Positions 24,421 to 32,100 of a DNA stretch of 64,000 nt are shown piece by piece (the stretch's first letter is position 1; each line of letters opens with the position of its first letter). The notes beneath the pieces were generated by a model. The model did not search any database. It worked only from the letters and a program-made list of their open reading frames with translations, and was not told where the DNA came from. A program made the translations under genes and the position numbers. The stretch covers positions 38,169-102,168 of the forward strand of contig JAZDOK010000095.1 of assembly GCA_043798715.1 (NCBI GenBank). The letters are read 5' to 3'. The DNA is from JAZDOK01 sp043798715. Its GTDB lineage: Bacteria > Vulcanimicrobiota > JAZDOK01.

Positions 24421-24428
24421 AGTTATTA

Positions 24429-24457
24429 GATTTATTCATTTTGAAATGAATAAAATC
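24429..24457. promoter_or_regulatory. Palindrome between divergent genes
   Basis: GATTTATTCATTT (24429-24441) and AAATGAATAAAATC (24444-24457) form a 13-bp inverted repeat with one extra A and a 2-nt centre. It lies between the DUF4127 gene (24420, minus) and the promoter of the 24551 gene (plus). A regulator operator or a hairpin in the DUF4127 leader are both possible. Confidence 0.45.
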
Positions 24458-24491
24458 CTTCATTCTTGAATGTGTTTTATTGCAATTTCAT

Positions 24492-24520
24492 TTGCACAAA
24501 CGCCCGCAATACTGTAAAAT
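24492..24520 (+). promoter_or_regulatory. Candidate sigma70-type promoter of the FabK-like gene
   Basis: TTGCAC (24492-24497), a 17-nt spacer and TAAAAT (24515-24520), 30 nt before the ATG at 24551, with AGGAG in between. Confidence 0.5.
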
Positions 24521-24550
24521 GTCTTTTAATATTCATTCAGGAGAAAACGG

Positions 24551-25558
24551 ATGATGCTTGAAAAAATCTGGAAAAAAGGGAAAGATTTTCTGGGGGTCAG
24601 GTACCCCGTCATTTCGGGGGGGATGACCTGGATCAGCAATTACGAGCTGGTGAAAGCAGTGAGCGAGGCGGGGGCTTTCCCGGTGCTGGCCGGCGGAAAC
24701 ATGCCTCCGGAGATATTCGAATCCGAGGTGGATCGCTGCCTTGCGGGTCTCAAGGCCCCCTTCGCCGTCAACCTCGTCACCCTTGCCCCCAATTTCCGGG
24801 CTCACTATGAAATCGTCCGATCTAAAAAAGTTCCATTCGTGGTTTTCGCGGGGAACTTCCCCCGAAAACAGGACATCGCCGGGATGAAGAAGGCCGGGGT
24901 CCGCACCCTTTCTTTCGCCTCGGAGCGTTCCATCGCCGAGTGGCAGATAAAGATGGGGATTGACGGCCTTCTCCTCGAAGGGAGCGAGGCGGGGGGGCAC
25001 ATCGGCTACGTCTCCCTCATCGTGCTCCTCCAGCAGGTGCTTTTCCACTTCCGCGATTTTCCCGTCTTCGTGGCGGGCGGCCTGGGGAGCGGGCGGATGA
25101 TGGCTCACCTCCTCCTCATGGGCGCGTGGGGCTGCCAGTTCGGGACCCGCTTCGTGTTGAGCGAGGAGTGCACCGCCCACCCGAACTTCAAGAAAGTCTT
25201 TCAGCAATCCCGCTCCCGCGAGGCCGTCGCCACCCCGCAGTATGACTCCAAGCTCCCGGTCGTGGCCGTGCGGGCCATCAAAAACAAGGCCCTGGAGGAC
25301 TTCGGGAAGCTCCAGCTCGATCTTCTTAAAAAGCTGGAATCAGGCAAAATCTCAAAGACGAAGGCTCAGTACGAGGTAGAGAACTACTGGGTGGGCTCCC
25401 TGCGGAAGGCGGTCGTCGAGGGGGACGTGGAATGCGGCTCCCTCATGGCCGGGCAGAGCGTGGGGCTCATCCGTGACATCAAACCTATAAGCGAAATCCT
25501 GGCGGAGCTAACCCGTGACGCCGAAGATGAACTTCAGCGAGTGAAAGGGCTATTTTAG
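24551..25558 (+). CDS. Nitronate monooxygenase / FabK-like flavoprotein
   Basis: 335 residues from ATG 24551, with CAGGAG upstream. FMN-binding TIM barrel of the 2-nitropropane dioxygenase/FabK family: RYPVISGGMTWISNYELVKA at the N-terminus, LLLEGSEAGGHIGYVSLIVL near residue 140-160 with the active His, and VFVAGGLGSGRMMAHLLLMG, the phosphate-binding loop, then GCQFGTRFVLSEEC. The closing GSLMAGQSVGLIRDIKP is typical. FabK reduces enoyl-ACP in fatty acid synthesis, while nitronate monooxygenases oxidise nitronates; the sequence does not settle which. It is a single gene with its own promoter. Its 3' side meets the accessory patch. Confidence 0.82.
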   Translation: MMLEKIWKKGKDFLGVRYPVISGGMTWISNYELVKAVSEAGAFPVLAGGNMPPEIFESEVDRCLAGLKAPFAVNLVTLAPNFRAHYEIVRSKKVPFVVFAGNFPRKQDIAGMKKAGVRTLSFASERSIAEWQIKMGIDGLLLEGSEAGGHIGYVSLIVLLQQVLFHFRDFPVFVAGGLGSGRMMAHLLLMGAWGCQFGTRFVLSEECTAHPNFKKVFQQSRSREAVATPQYDSKLPVVAVRAIKNKALEDFGKLQLDLLKKLESGKISKTKAQYEVENYWVGSLRKAVVEGDVECGSLMAGQSVGLIRDIKPISEILAELTRDAEDELQRVKGLF

Positions 25559-25568
25559 CTGAGAGCTT

Positions 25569-25595
25569 TTTTTTATTCCTCCTCGCCCTTGACCT
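25569..25595. repeat. Left 27-nt direct repeat (copy of the glyA-gcvT 3' end)
   Basis: Six T's followed by ATTCCTCCTCGCCCTTGACC and T, identical to 27464-27490. Read on the minus strand through this copy, the remnant encodes EVKGAKVKGEEE and a stop, which is the C-terminus of the fused glyA-gcvT protein with one extra VKG unit. The two repeats flank the accessory patch. Confidence 0.7.
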
Positions 25596-25616
25596 TGGCA
25601 CCCTTGACCTCGGTTG

Positions 25617-25653
25617 TTGACAAAAGGCACACAAAATGGTATCATTCGAATGA
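25617..25653 (+). promoter_or_regulatory. Promoter and palindromic operator of the BrnT/BrnA-like pair
   Basis: TTGACA (25617-25622), a 17-nt spacer and TATCAT (25640-25645). A perfect 12-bp palindrome TCATTCGAATGA (25642-25653) overlaps the -10 box and the start region, which suits antitoxin autorepression. The expected transcript would begin almost at the start codon, so the message may be leaderless. Confidence 0.6.
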
Positions 25654-25928
25654 AGATGAAATTATTTGAATGGGATAATGATAAAAATAAAACACTTAAA
25701 AATGAACGAGGGATTTCGTTTGAAGAGGTGGTGTTTTATATCGCCAATGATTATATCCTGGACATTGTGCCTCATCCCAATCAAGATAAATATCCCGGTC
25801 AACAAATGTTCATAGTGAATATAGATAACTATGCCTATTTGGTGCCTTATATAGAAAAAGAAGAAACTGTTTTTCTTAAAACGATTATTCCTAGTCGCAA
25901 AGCAACAAAGAAATATTTAAAAGGATGA
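25650..25928 (+). CDS. brnT: BrnT-family toxin
   Basis: 92 residues from ATG 25650; ATG 25656 is equally good and gives the usual family start (MKLFEWDNDKNKTLKNERGI). BrnT is a RelE-fold ribonuclease toxin of about 90 residues. The pattern FEWD then N-terminal helix then ISFEEVVFY is diagnostic. The C-terminus (VFLKTIIPSRKATKKYLKG) has the basic end seen in the family. It precedes its antitoxin, the usual BrnTA order, with overlapping ends. The gene is AT-rich compared with the backbone, indicating acquisition. Confidence 0.75.
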   Translation: MKMKLFEWDNDKNKTLKNERGISFEEVVFYIANDYILDIVPHPNQDKYPGQQMFIVNIDNYAYLVPYIEKEETVFLKTIIPSRKATKKYLKG

Positions 25929-25933
25929 TGAAT

Positions 25934-26206
25934 ATGAAATTAAATAAGGAAGAAAATGAAATTCTTAAAGCCTATGAAAAAGGGGATTTCTCTTCTATTC
26001 CTAATGTTAAACGAGAGGCTGCAAGGTATCGGGAATATGCCAAAACTACCTTGCAGAAGAACAAACGCATCAATATTCGCATTTCGGAACGCGATCTTGT
26101 TCACATTCAAAGAAAAGCTGTAGAGGAAGGCCTGCCTTATCAAACCTTAATATCCAGTATCTTACATAGATACATTGGCGGAAATTTTATTGAGAAACCC
26201 TCGTGA
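25934..26206 (+). CDS. BrnA-type antitoxin
   Basis: 90 residues from ATG 25934, placed 9 nt after AAAGGA; ATGs at 25925 and 25928 also exist. The C-terminal half is a ribbon-helix-helix-like DNA-binding domain (RINIRISERDLVHIQRKAVE, then EGLPYQTLISSILHRYI), and the N-terminal half (EENEILKAYEKGDFSSIPN) would wrap the toxin. It follows the toxin in the same operon and probably represses the promoter at 25617. Confidence 0.72.
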   Translation: MKLNKEENEILKAYEKGDFSSIPNVKREAARYREYAKTTLQKNKRINIRISERDLVHIQRKAVEEGLPYQTLISSILHRYIGGNFIEKPS

Positions 26207-26672
26207 AGCTCTAACAACTCATTCGAGCGGACAAAGGATGGATCAGCTCAAACGCGGAATCTACAATAAAGTACTAGGATGGGGAAGGAAGTGAGTCGGT
26301 TACAAAATGTAACCGACTGAAAATGGAAGCCGCAGACGGAAATAAATATCTGACCACCAGACCGCAGACCTCGACCCCCAGACCTCTTGGTTTAAAATAA
26401 AAATTCTGGTAAAAAGCGAGGATGGGCTTGAATTGTCGACAATCTGTCGACAGTTGAAAATTTTAGCGGCTTGTAAATGGGGTCAACAGACATTGGAATA
26501 GTCTTCACTTTACAAGAATTTAATCCAGGTTTACAAATGAAGGAAGTTTAGGTGGTATGAGACGAGTTGGATGGTAATAAATAGAGAGATATAGAGACTA
26601 CACCATACATCTCAAAGCCAATTTAGAAAAAAAGACCTATTCCATCTAATAAGGAGTTGGGACAGAGGAGAG
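26207..26672. other. 466-nt intergenic region with palindromes
   Basis: No gene is seen. A perfect 11-bp stem (AGTCGGTTACA, 26294-26304, with TGTAACCGACT, 26308-26318) has a 3-nt loop and no T-tract. Two identical 8-bp palindromes TGTCGACA (26434-26441 and 26445-26452) lie 11 nt apart, one helical turn, as tandem operator sites would. The rest is AT-rich without a readable frame. Confidence 0.5.
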
Positions 26673-27077
26673 ATGATGGGGATAAGGATCAACTACCGGA
26701 AAATCGCGTTCGATGCCTACGGCCCTCTGTGTGCCCACTGCGGATTCGGCATTTCCGCTGTGCTGGAGGTTGCCCACATTGACGGTAATCGCCAGAACAA
26801 TGACCCGAAGAATTTGATCGTGCTGTGCCCGAACTGCCACAAGATGCACGACCTTGACCTGATCTCAACCGAGACAATCATCCAGATGCGAGACCGACCG
26901 AAGATCGTGAAATGGGCCAAACGGATGAAGGACGCCGGAAAGAAGGCGGCACTCACGCGAAAGCACAGTGCGGCCGGTCGCAAGGCCGCCGAGACAAGAA
27001 AGAAGAACCGGAGTCCCAACAACATACCAGACGGTATTCGTCAACCCGCGGACGATTTACCGAAACCGTCAGTGTGA
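26673..27077 (+). CDS. HNH endonuclease
   Basis: 134 residues; ATG 26673 after GGAGAG. The HNH core is complete: CAHCGFGI (first zinc pair), EVAHIDGNRQNNDPKNLIVL (the first His is in the AHID motif and the Asn is within NDPKNL) and CPNCHKMHD (second zinc pair and catalytic His). The C-terminal half is a Lys/Ala/Arg-rich basic tail (DAGKKAALTRKHSAAGRKAA) that would hold DNA. Free-standing HNH genes like this travel with mobile elements and phages. It lies inside the repeat-flanked accessory patch and may be part of its mobility or defence functions. Confidence 0.85.
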   Translation: MMGIRINYRKIAFDAYGPLCAHCGFGISAVLEVAHIDGNRQNNDPKNLIVLCPNCHKMHDLDLISTETIIQMRDRPKIVKWAKRMKDAGKKAALTRKHSAAGRKAAETRKKNRSPNNIPDGIRQPADDLPKPSV

Positions 27078-27124
27078 CCGTTGGACGGACATGAAAGGTC
27101 GACGACCTCTGCCGATAAAATATA

Positions 27125-27238
27125 ATGCAAACAATTAGCACGATTACGACGAAAGACGGCACGCAGATCTATTACAAGGACTGGAGCACAGGACGGCCTG
27201 TGGAGTTCATACCAAGTTGCAATCCTTTGACAACCTGA
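27125..27238 (+). pseudogene. 5' fragment of an alpha/beta hydrolase (chloroperoxidase-like)
   Basis: A 37-codon frame from ATG 27125 reads MQTISTITTKDGTQIYYKDW and STGRPVEF, which is the first strand of non-haem chloroperoxidase/arylesterase-type hydrolases (usually 'TITTKDGTQIYYKDWGTGQPV'). After about residue 28 the match ends (IPSCNPLTT, stop), so about 90% of the gene is missing. It is the broken edge of a former gene and consistent with rearrangement in this patch. Confidence 0.65.
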
Positions 27239-27463
27239 TAATACGCAGATTGCGCAGAAAGAAGGGGAGGAGGGGTGTTTCCCTAAGAAAGGCGTTGCGG
27301 AGGCCGAGCGGGCACGGTGTCCCGCCTTTGGCGGGACGAGCGAGGCTGAGCACCGAGTCGCGATTTTCTCGCTGGGGAAATCGACGGCGTACTTTCGTGG
27401 GGAATACCCCCGACAGCCCCGAACCAGATAACGCTTAAACGATCATAAATAAAGCCGAAATCC
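27239..27463. other. Intergenic debris at the right side of the accessory patch
   Basis: No credible gene. Contains an 8-bp stem GTCCCGCC/GGCGGGAC with loop TTT (27319-27337) and short repeats of the ACGCAGATT type also seen near 35064. It ends at the right direct repeat. Confidence 0.4.
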
Positions 27464-27490
27464 TTTTTTATTCCTCCTCGCCCTTGACCT
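27464..27490. repeat. Right 27-nt direct repeat (3' end of glyA-gcvT)
   Basis: Identical to 25569-25595. It covers the last codons and stop of the glyA-gcvT gene (minus-strand EVKGEEE, stop), so the element or duplication left an intact gene end here. Confidence 0.7.
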
Positions 27491-30400
27491 CGGCCGTGCG
27501 GGCAAAGGAACCGGGCCGGGGGTAGCGGTTGAGGATTATGGCCGGCTCGGCCAGGAGGACTTTGTCCCCGGGTTTTAGGCTGTCCTTGCGCTTCTCCTCG
27601 GGGGCCGTACCCTCGCGGGAGAGAATGAAGACGGAGAGGCGTTCGCCCTCATTGGCGTACTCAGTGCGGATAAAGCAAAGTCCTAGCTGGAGGCCGTCCA
27701 CCGCGGCGCAGGATGTGACCTCTCCGATGGCCTCTCCCCGGCGATTGACCACGGGATCGCCTGATTTCACCACTCTTATCCCGCGGGAAAGCATCGTGAA
27801 GCGGGCCACTTTCATCTTCCTCTTCTCAAGGCTTTCGATGAGTGGTTTTCTACCGATGAAATACGGTTTGTGGAACTTGACGAACCCGGCATAGCCGGCC
27901 TCGATGGGATTTATCCCGTGCTTCCCGGCCAGTTCGTGCCCGTAGAGCGGAAGGCCCGCCTCGGTGCGCGTGGAATCCCTTGCGCCGAGCCCCGTCGGGA
28001 TGACTCCGAAGGGCTTTCCCTTTTCCAGGATGAGCCTCCAGAGCCGCGGCGCCTGGTCCGGATGGAGGTAGAGCTCAAAGGCGATATCCTCGCCGGTATA
28101 GCCCGTGCGGGAAAGAAGGACCGGGATCCCGGCCAGCTTCGTCTCAATAAACTCCGTCCGGAGCATACGCCGGATGGCCCTTTTGACCCCGGGTCCATCG
28201 GCCAGAGCCAGAATCGTGGGAAGCGAGGCCGGACCCTGAAGAGCGATGTCCAGCCGCATTTCCGTCCCGCAGGACGGATCCTTGAGATTTCGTATGACGG
28301 CTTTCCCCTCGGGCTCCTTCCAGGGATGTTCGCGGTCGATGAGAACCTCTCCTGAGTTAACGGCGAGGAGCCAGGCCAGGTCCTTTTCCGCATTGGCGGC
28401 GTTTACCACCACCATGAAACGATCCTGTGCCCGGCAATATACCATGATGTCGTCAATCACGCCCCCGTCGGGATTTAACAGGTAGGAGTAGTGGGACTGC
28501 CCCGGTATTAGGCGTGGGACATAATTGGCCGCCACGCTGTCGAGGAAACGGGCGGCGTGTTCTCCTTCGACCTCCAGGACTCCCATGTGGGAGACGTCGA
28601 AGAGGCCGGCCGCATTCCGCACCGCCCGGTGTTCCTCCCCGATGGAGGTGTACCAGACCGGCATTTCCCAGCCGGCGAAGGGAATGATCCTGTTCGTGAG
28701 CTTTTTGTGCTCTTCATAGAGGACTGTTCTCCTGAGGGGAAGCTCATCCGGTTCCCATCTGAATTCTTTCTTCTTCGATTCCGGGCGGATGTCTTTAACG
28801 ATTGCGTTCTGTCCCACGAAGAAGAGCTTGGAGAGGTCGAACCAGGAAGCAAAGCCGTTTTTATAGAGCTCGACCGGGGTATTCTGAATAGGGATGTTTG
28901 CCTCCCCCGACTGCTCGGGGAGGCCAGGAGTATCTTCCTCCACGGGTTTTATCACCGCCGGGCCTTCCACCTTGGCCAGGAGATCGCTCTCCTCGAACAC
29001 GATATAGCCGTCTGATAGATATTTAAGCCACCGCACCGCCTTTACGGCGTCCCCGGAGGTGATTCGGAGAAGGAAGCGGGGGGGCTCTCCCGCCGAAGAA
29101 GACCGCTTGAGGAGGACGCTCCCCAAAACTTTCCCAGCCGGCCCCAGCAGAAAGCAGGGGCGGGAGTCGCCGGGTGCGAGCGCGGCTACGTTTATGCTGA
29201 GGGCCCCCTGGAGCAAAAGGGCGGCCCGTTCCCCGGTCACTTCCAGGGCTGCCGTTCTCCGGGGTTCATCCGCCTGGCGGCGGGGAGCGCCAAAACGAGT
29301 AGCCAGCTTTTCCACCCGCTCCCGGGCCTCATCCAGCACCTCCATATCCGCCTTCCCGCGGAAGACTTCGCTGCGCATGTCGAGGTAAGAAAATGTTTTG
29401 GTCTGCAGGAGAACGCCGTGGATGATGTCCGCTACTTCCTCCATCTCGGCGGGACCCATCCCACGTTGGGTTAGCCAGGTGGTTCCCAGGCGGATGGCGC
29501 TTGGGTGCGCAGCGGAAGTATCTCCGGCGATCGTGTTCTTATTGCAGGTGATCCCCGCCAGGTCCAGGAGACGGGAAGCGATCTCGCCTTTGAGAGAGAC
29601 GGAGGTGGTCGTCTTTACGGCTTTAAGGTCAATCAGCAGAAGGTGCGTATCGGTGCCGCCGTAAGCCAGCTTCAAATCCCTCCTCTTCAGGGCTTCCGCC
29701 AGGGCCTGAGCGTTCTCCAGCGTGCGCCGCTGCATCTTTTTGAACTTTTCGGTGGCGGCGATTTTAAAGCAGACGGCCTTCCCGGCGATCTGGTTTATGT
29801 GTGGGCCGCCCTGCTCTCCGGGAAAGACGGCGGTATTAATCTTTTTCGCTATTTCCGGATTCGTAGACAGGATGGCCGCCCCGCGCGGCCCGCAGAGGGT
29901 CTTGTGGGTGGTGAAGGAGACAGCGTCGGCGATCCCCACCGGGGAAGGGTAGAGCCCGGCTACGACCAGACCCGCCGGGTGGGCTATGTCCACCAGAAGG
30001 TAGGCCCCCACCTCGTCGGCGATCTCCCGGAACTTCGTCCAGTCTATCGTCCAGGGATAGGCGGAGGTGCCCGCTATGATCATTTTCGGTCGAAATTCAA
30101 GCGCCAGGGCTCGAATCTCGTCGTAGTCCAGGAGCTCCGTCCCGGGATTCACCCCGTAGGAACAGACCGAGTAGCGCTTCCCGGAACGGTTGGCCGTCCC
30201 GCCGTGAGTGAGGTGCCCCCCGTGGGCGAGGTTCATCCCCATCACCTTGTCCCCGGGCGAAAGGAAAGCCTCGTAGACGGCGTTGTTGGCCGCCGCCCCG
30301 GAGAGGGGTTGAACATTGGGGAATATTTTTTCGGCAGGATAATCCGGCGTGGCGAAAATTTCAGCCAACCGCCGCCGGGCCACGGCCTCAATGAAATCGG

Positions 30401-30725
30401 CATAGTCGCATCCCTTGTAATAGCGCTTGTCCCCGTAGCGGCGGTAGTAGGCGAGATGACGGGGATAATCCAGCAGGGCTGCTTCGTCTTCCATCTCCAT
30501 GCGCCACTGGGGGTAGCCCTCGGCATAAATGTTTGAGAAATTGGAGGCCAGGGCCTCCTGCACCGCCGGAGGGCAGATTGATTCGGAGGCAATCATTATT
30601 AACTTACGCAGCTGCCGCTCATCCTCATAATGGATGATATCAGCGATATCGGAATCGAGTGCGGATAAGTTTTCCTTGAAAAGGAAATCGGGAGCGGTTT
30701 TTTCTTCCATAACGGCGCGACTCAT
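27468..30725 (-). CDS. Fused serine hydroxymethyltransferase - GcvT-like domain - aminomethyltransferase
   Basis: 1085 residues from ATG 30725 (MSRAVMEEKTAPDF) with AGAGGTG upstream. The open frame extends 88 codons further but lacks homology. Residues about 20-450 are serine hydroxymethyltransferase, with the PLP Lys in VSFTTHKTLCGPRG and the substrate loop SNIYAEGYP. Residues about 480-630 are a degenerate GcvT/YgfZ-like folate-binding segment (AALEVTGERAALLLQGALSI, GKVLGSVLLK). Residues about 690-1085 are a full aminomethyltransferase (IPFAGWEMPVWY, LFDVSHMGVLEVEG, GLGARDSTRTEAGLPLYGHE). SHMT makes 5,10-methylene-THF from serine and GcvT from glycine-derived aminomethyl, so one chain would channel both one-carbon routes. 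No gcvH or gcvP is nearby. The protein-level fusion is clear; channelling is inference. Confidence 0.9.
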   Translation of the reverse strand: MSRAVMEEKTAPDFLFKENLSALDSDIADIIHYEDERQLRKLIMIASESICPPAVQEALASNFSNIYAEGYPQWRMEMEDEAALLDYPRHLAYYRRYGDKRYYKGCDYADFIEAVARRRLAEIFATPDYPAEKIFPNVQPLSGAAANNAVYEAFLSPGDKVMGMNLAHGGHLTHGGTANRSGKRYSVCSYGVNPGTELLDYDEIRALALEFRPKMIIAGTSAYPWTIDWTKFREIADEVGAYLLVDIAHPAGLVVAGLYPSPVGIADAVSFTTHKTLCGPRGAAILSTNPEIAKKINTAVFPGEQGGPHINQIAGKAVCFKIAATEKFKKMQRRTLENAQALAEALKRRDLKLAYGGTDTHLLLIDLKAVKTTTSVSLKGEIASRLLDLAGITCNKNTIAGDTSAAHPSAIRLGTTWLTQRGMGPAEMEEVADIIHGVLLQTKTFSYLDMRSEVFRGKADMEVLDEARERVEKLATRFGAPRRQADEPRRTAALEVTGERAALLLQGALSINVAALAPGDSRPCFLLGPAGKVLGSVLLKRSSSAGEPPRFLLRITSGDAVKAVRWLKYLSDGYIVFEESDLLAKVEGPAVIKPVEEDTPGLPEQSGEANIPIQNTPVELYKNGFASWFDLSKLFFVGQNAIVKDIRPESKKKEFRWEPDELPLRRTVLYEEHKKLTNRIIPFAGWEMPVWYTSIGEEHRAVRNAAGLFDVSHMGVLEVEGEHAARFLDSVAANYVPRLIPGQSHYSYLLNPDGGVIDDIMVYCRAQDRFMVVVNAANAEKDLAWLLAVNSGEVLIDREHPWKEPEGKAVIRNLKDPSCGTEMRLDIALQGPASLPTILALADGPGVKRAIRRMLRTEFIETKLAGIPVLLSRTGYTGEDIAFELYLHPDQAPRLWRLILEKGKPFGVIPTGLGARDSTRTEAGLPLYGHELAGKHGINPIEAGYAGFVKFHKPYFIGRKPLIESLEKRKMKVARFTMLSRGIRVVKSGDPVVNRRGEAIGEVTSCAAVDGLQLGLCFIRTEYANEGERLSVFILSREGTAPEEKRKDSLKPGDKVLLAEPAIILNRYPRPGSFARTAEVKGEEE

Positions 30726-30911
30726 AAAAAACACCTCTTTATAAAATGTTTCAACCCCGCCGTTGGCGGGACTGTCAGCTGATAGCTTACAGCCGTCGTC
30801 TTTTAATTCTCTCTTCCTCTTTTTTTCCCTTGCCGACACAAAGAGATGTCGTTCGACCGAGCGCCGCAAAAGAAGGAAAATATCGGCAAAAGGTGTATTA
30901 CTTGGAGAATT

Positions 30912-32080
30912 ATGAATGAAAGTGCTGTGCAACCCACGAAGGAAACCTTCCTTTCGTGGGTTGAAATTAGTCAGGAAGCCCTGGTTCATAACCTGAGGCA
31001 GTTCCGCTCCCTGGCCGGGAAAAGAAAGTTCTGGTCGTCGTCAAGGCAAATGCCTACGGGCACGGCATGCTTGAAATATCCAGGATTGCGCTTTCCGCCG
31101 GGGCCGACTGGCTTGGCGTTCATTCCGGTGAAGAGGGGCTCATCCTTCGCAGAGGCGGGATAACCGCCCCCATCCTGGTCATGGGCTACATCCCCATGGC
31201 CCTTCTCCCCGAAGCAGTGGCGGCGAATCTCAGTATCGGCGCCGTCAATATGGAAACGCTTTCCGCCCTCCGGAAAATCCTCCGCAAAACCGGCGGTATA
31301 GCCCGCGTTCACCTTGAGGTGGAAACCGGTTTGAACCGCATGGGCATCCGGAAAGCCGACCTTCCGGAGACCCTGGAAATCGTCCGGGCCTCCGGCGGGA
31401 GTCTCATTGTTGAAGGCGTCTACACTCATTTCGCCAACATAGAGGACACGACTCAGCACGAGTTCGCCATGGAGCAGCTTCGCCGCTTCATGGAAATCTG
31501 CGAGCACCTCAAATCATCTGTCCCTGAACCCCTCCTGCGCCACACCGCCTGCACCGCGGCGGCCATCCTGTTCCCGGAAACCTATTTTGATCTTTTACGC
31601 GTGGGAATCGGCGCCTACGGCTTATGGCCGTCCAAGGAAACCCTGATTACGGCCCTTCAGGGGCAGAAGAAACTGCTCGACTTAAAACCCGTCATGACCT
31701 GGAAGACGCGGGTGGCACAGATAAAAAGCGTGACCCCCGGCGAAAGTGTCGGGTACGGAAGAAGCTACCGGGTCACCCGCCCTTCCCGAGTCGCCGTCAT
31801 CCCGGTCGGATATGCTGAGGGCTATGACCGAAGCCTATCCAACCAGGGCGCCGTGCTAATCCGTGGAGAGGAGGCCCCGGTGGTGGGCAGGATCTGTATG
31901 AACATGTTCATGGTGGACGTTACTCACATCCCTGAGGTCGCTCTCGAGGACGAAGTCGTTCTTCTGGGCCGTCAGGGCGTCTGCCGGATTCCGGCTGAAG
32001 CATTGGCCGAGCTGGCCGGAACCATCAATTACGAAATCGCGTCCCGGGTCAATCCAAATTTGCCCCGCATCGTCGTCTGA
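30912..32080 (+). pseudogene. alr: Alanine racemase gene with a one-base frameshift
   Basis: The protein starts at ATG 30912 (GGAG upstream) with ESAVQPTKETFLSWVEISQE and ALVHNLRQFRSLAGK. It then shifts to the -1 frame within the A-rich run at about 31019-31029 and continues as VLVVVKANAYGHGMLEISRI to the stop at 32080. The PLP Lys (VVVKANAYGHG) and the C-terminal catalytic Tyr (VGYGRSYRVTRPS region) are kept, and GRICMNMFMVDVTHIP and the end are normal, so about 389 residues would result from one inserted A. The fault is a missing base in AAAAGAAAG: an assembly or sequencing error, a recent mutation, or -1 slippage at A-AAG. An internal ATG at 31067 would drop the PLP Lys. Alr makes D-alanine for peptidoglycan. 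It is divergent from glyA-gcvT. Confidence 0.85.
30930..30963 (+). promoter_or_regulatory. Hairpin in the start region of alr
   Basis: CAACCCACGAA (30930-30940) pairs with TTCGTGGGTTG (30953-30963), and the loop can pair further (AAGG/CCTT). The stem begins 16 nt after the A of the start codon, so it would form in the ribosome-binding window of the mRNA. Confidence 0.5.
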
Positions 32081-32100
32081 GAATATTTCTGGAGGTTGAA

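Noticed and set aside
27217..27438. A 73-codon frame in the debris at the right of the accessory patch
   Set aside because: Arg-rich low-complexity product, no start signal, overlaps the hydrolase remnant and a hairpin.
30726..30911. Possible glycine riboswitch upstream of glyA-gcvT
   Set aside because: I looked for the paired GGAGAG and purine-rich aptamer cores and did not find a convincing arrangement in the 186-nt divergent region. A covariance-model search would settle it.
30726..30989. N-terminal extension of the GlyA-GcvT fusion
   Set aside because: The extra 88 codons have no homology and no ribosome binding site. SHMT homology begins shortly after the ATG at 30725, which has AGAGGTG upstream.
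31018..31032. Programmed -1 frameshifting as the certain cause of the split alr frame
   Set aside because: There is an A-AAG motif, but no stimulatory structure downstream is evident, and a lost A in an A-run is far more common. Kept only as a possibility in the findings.
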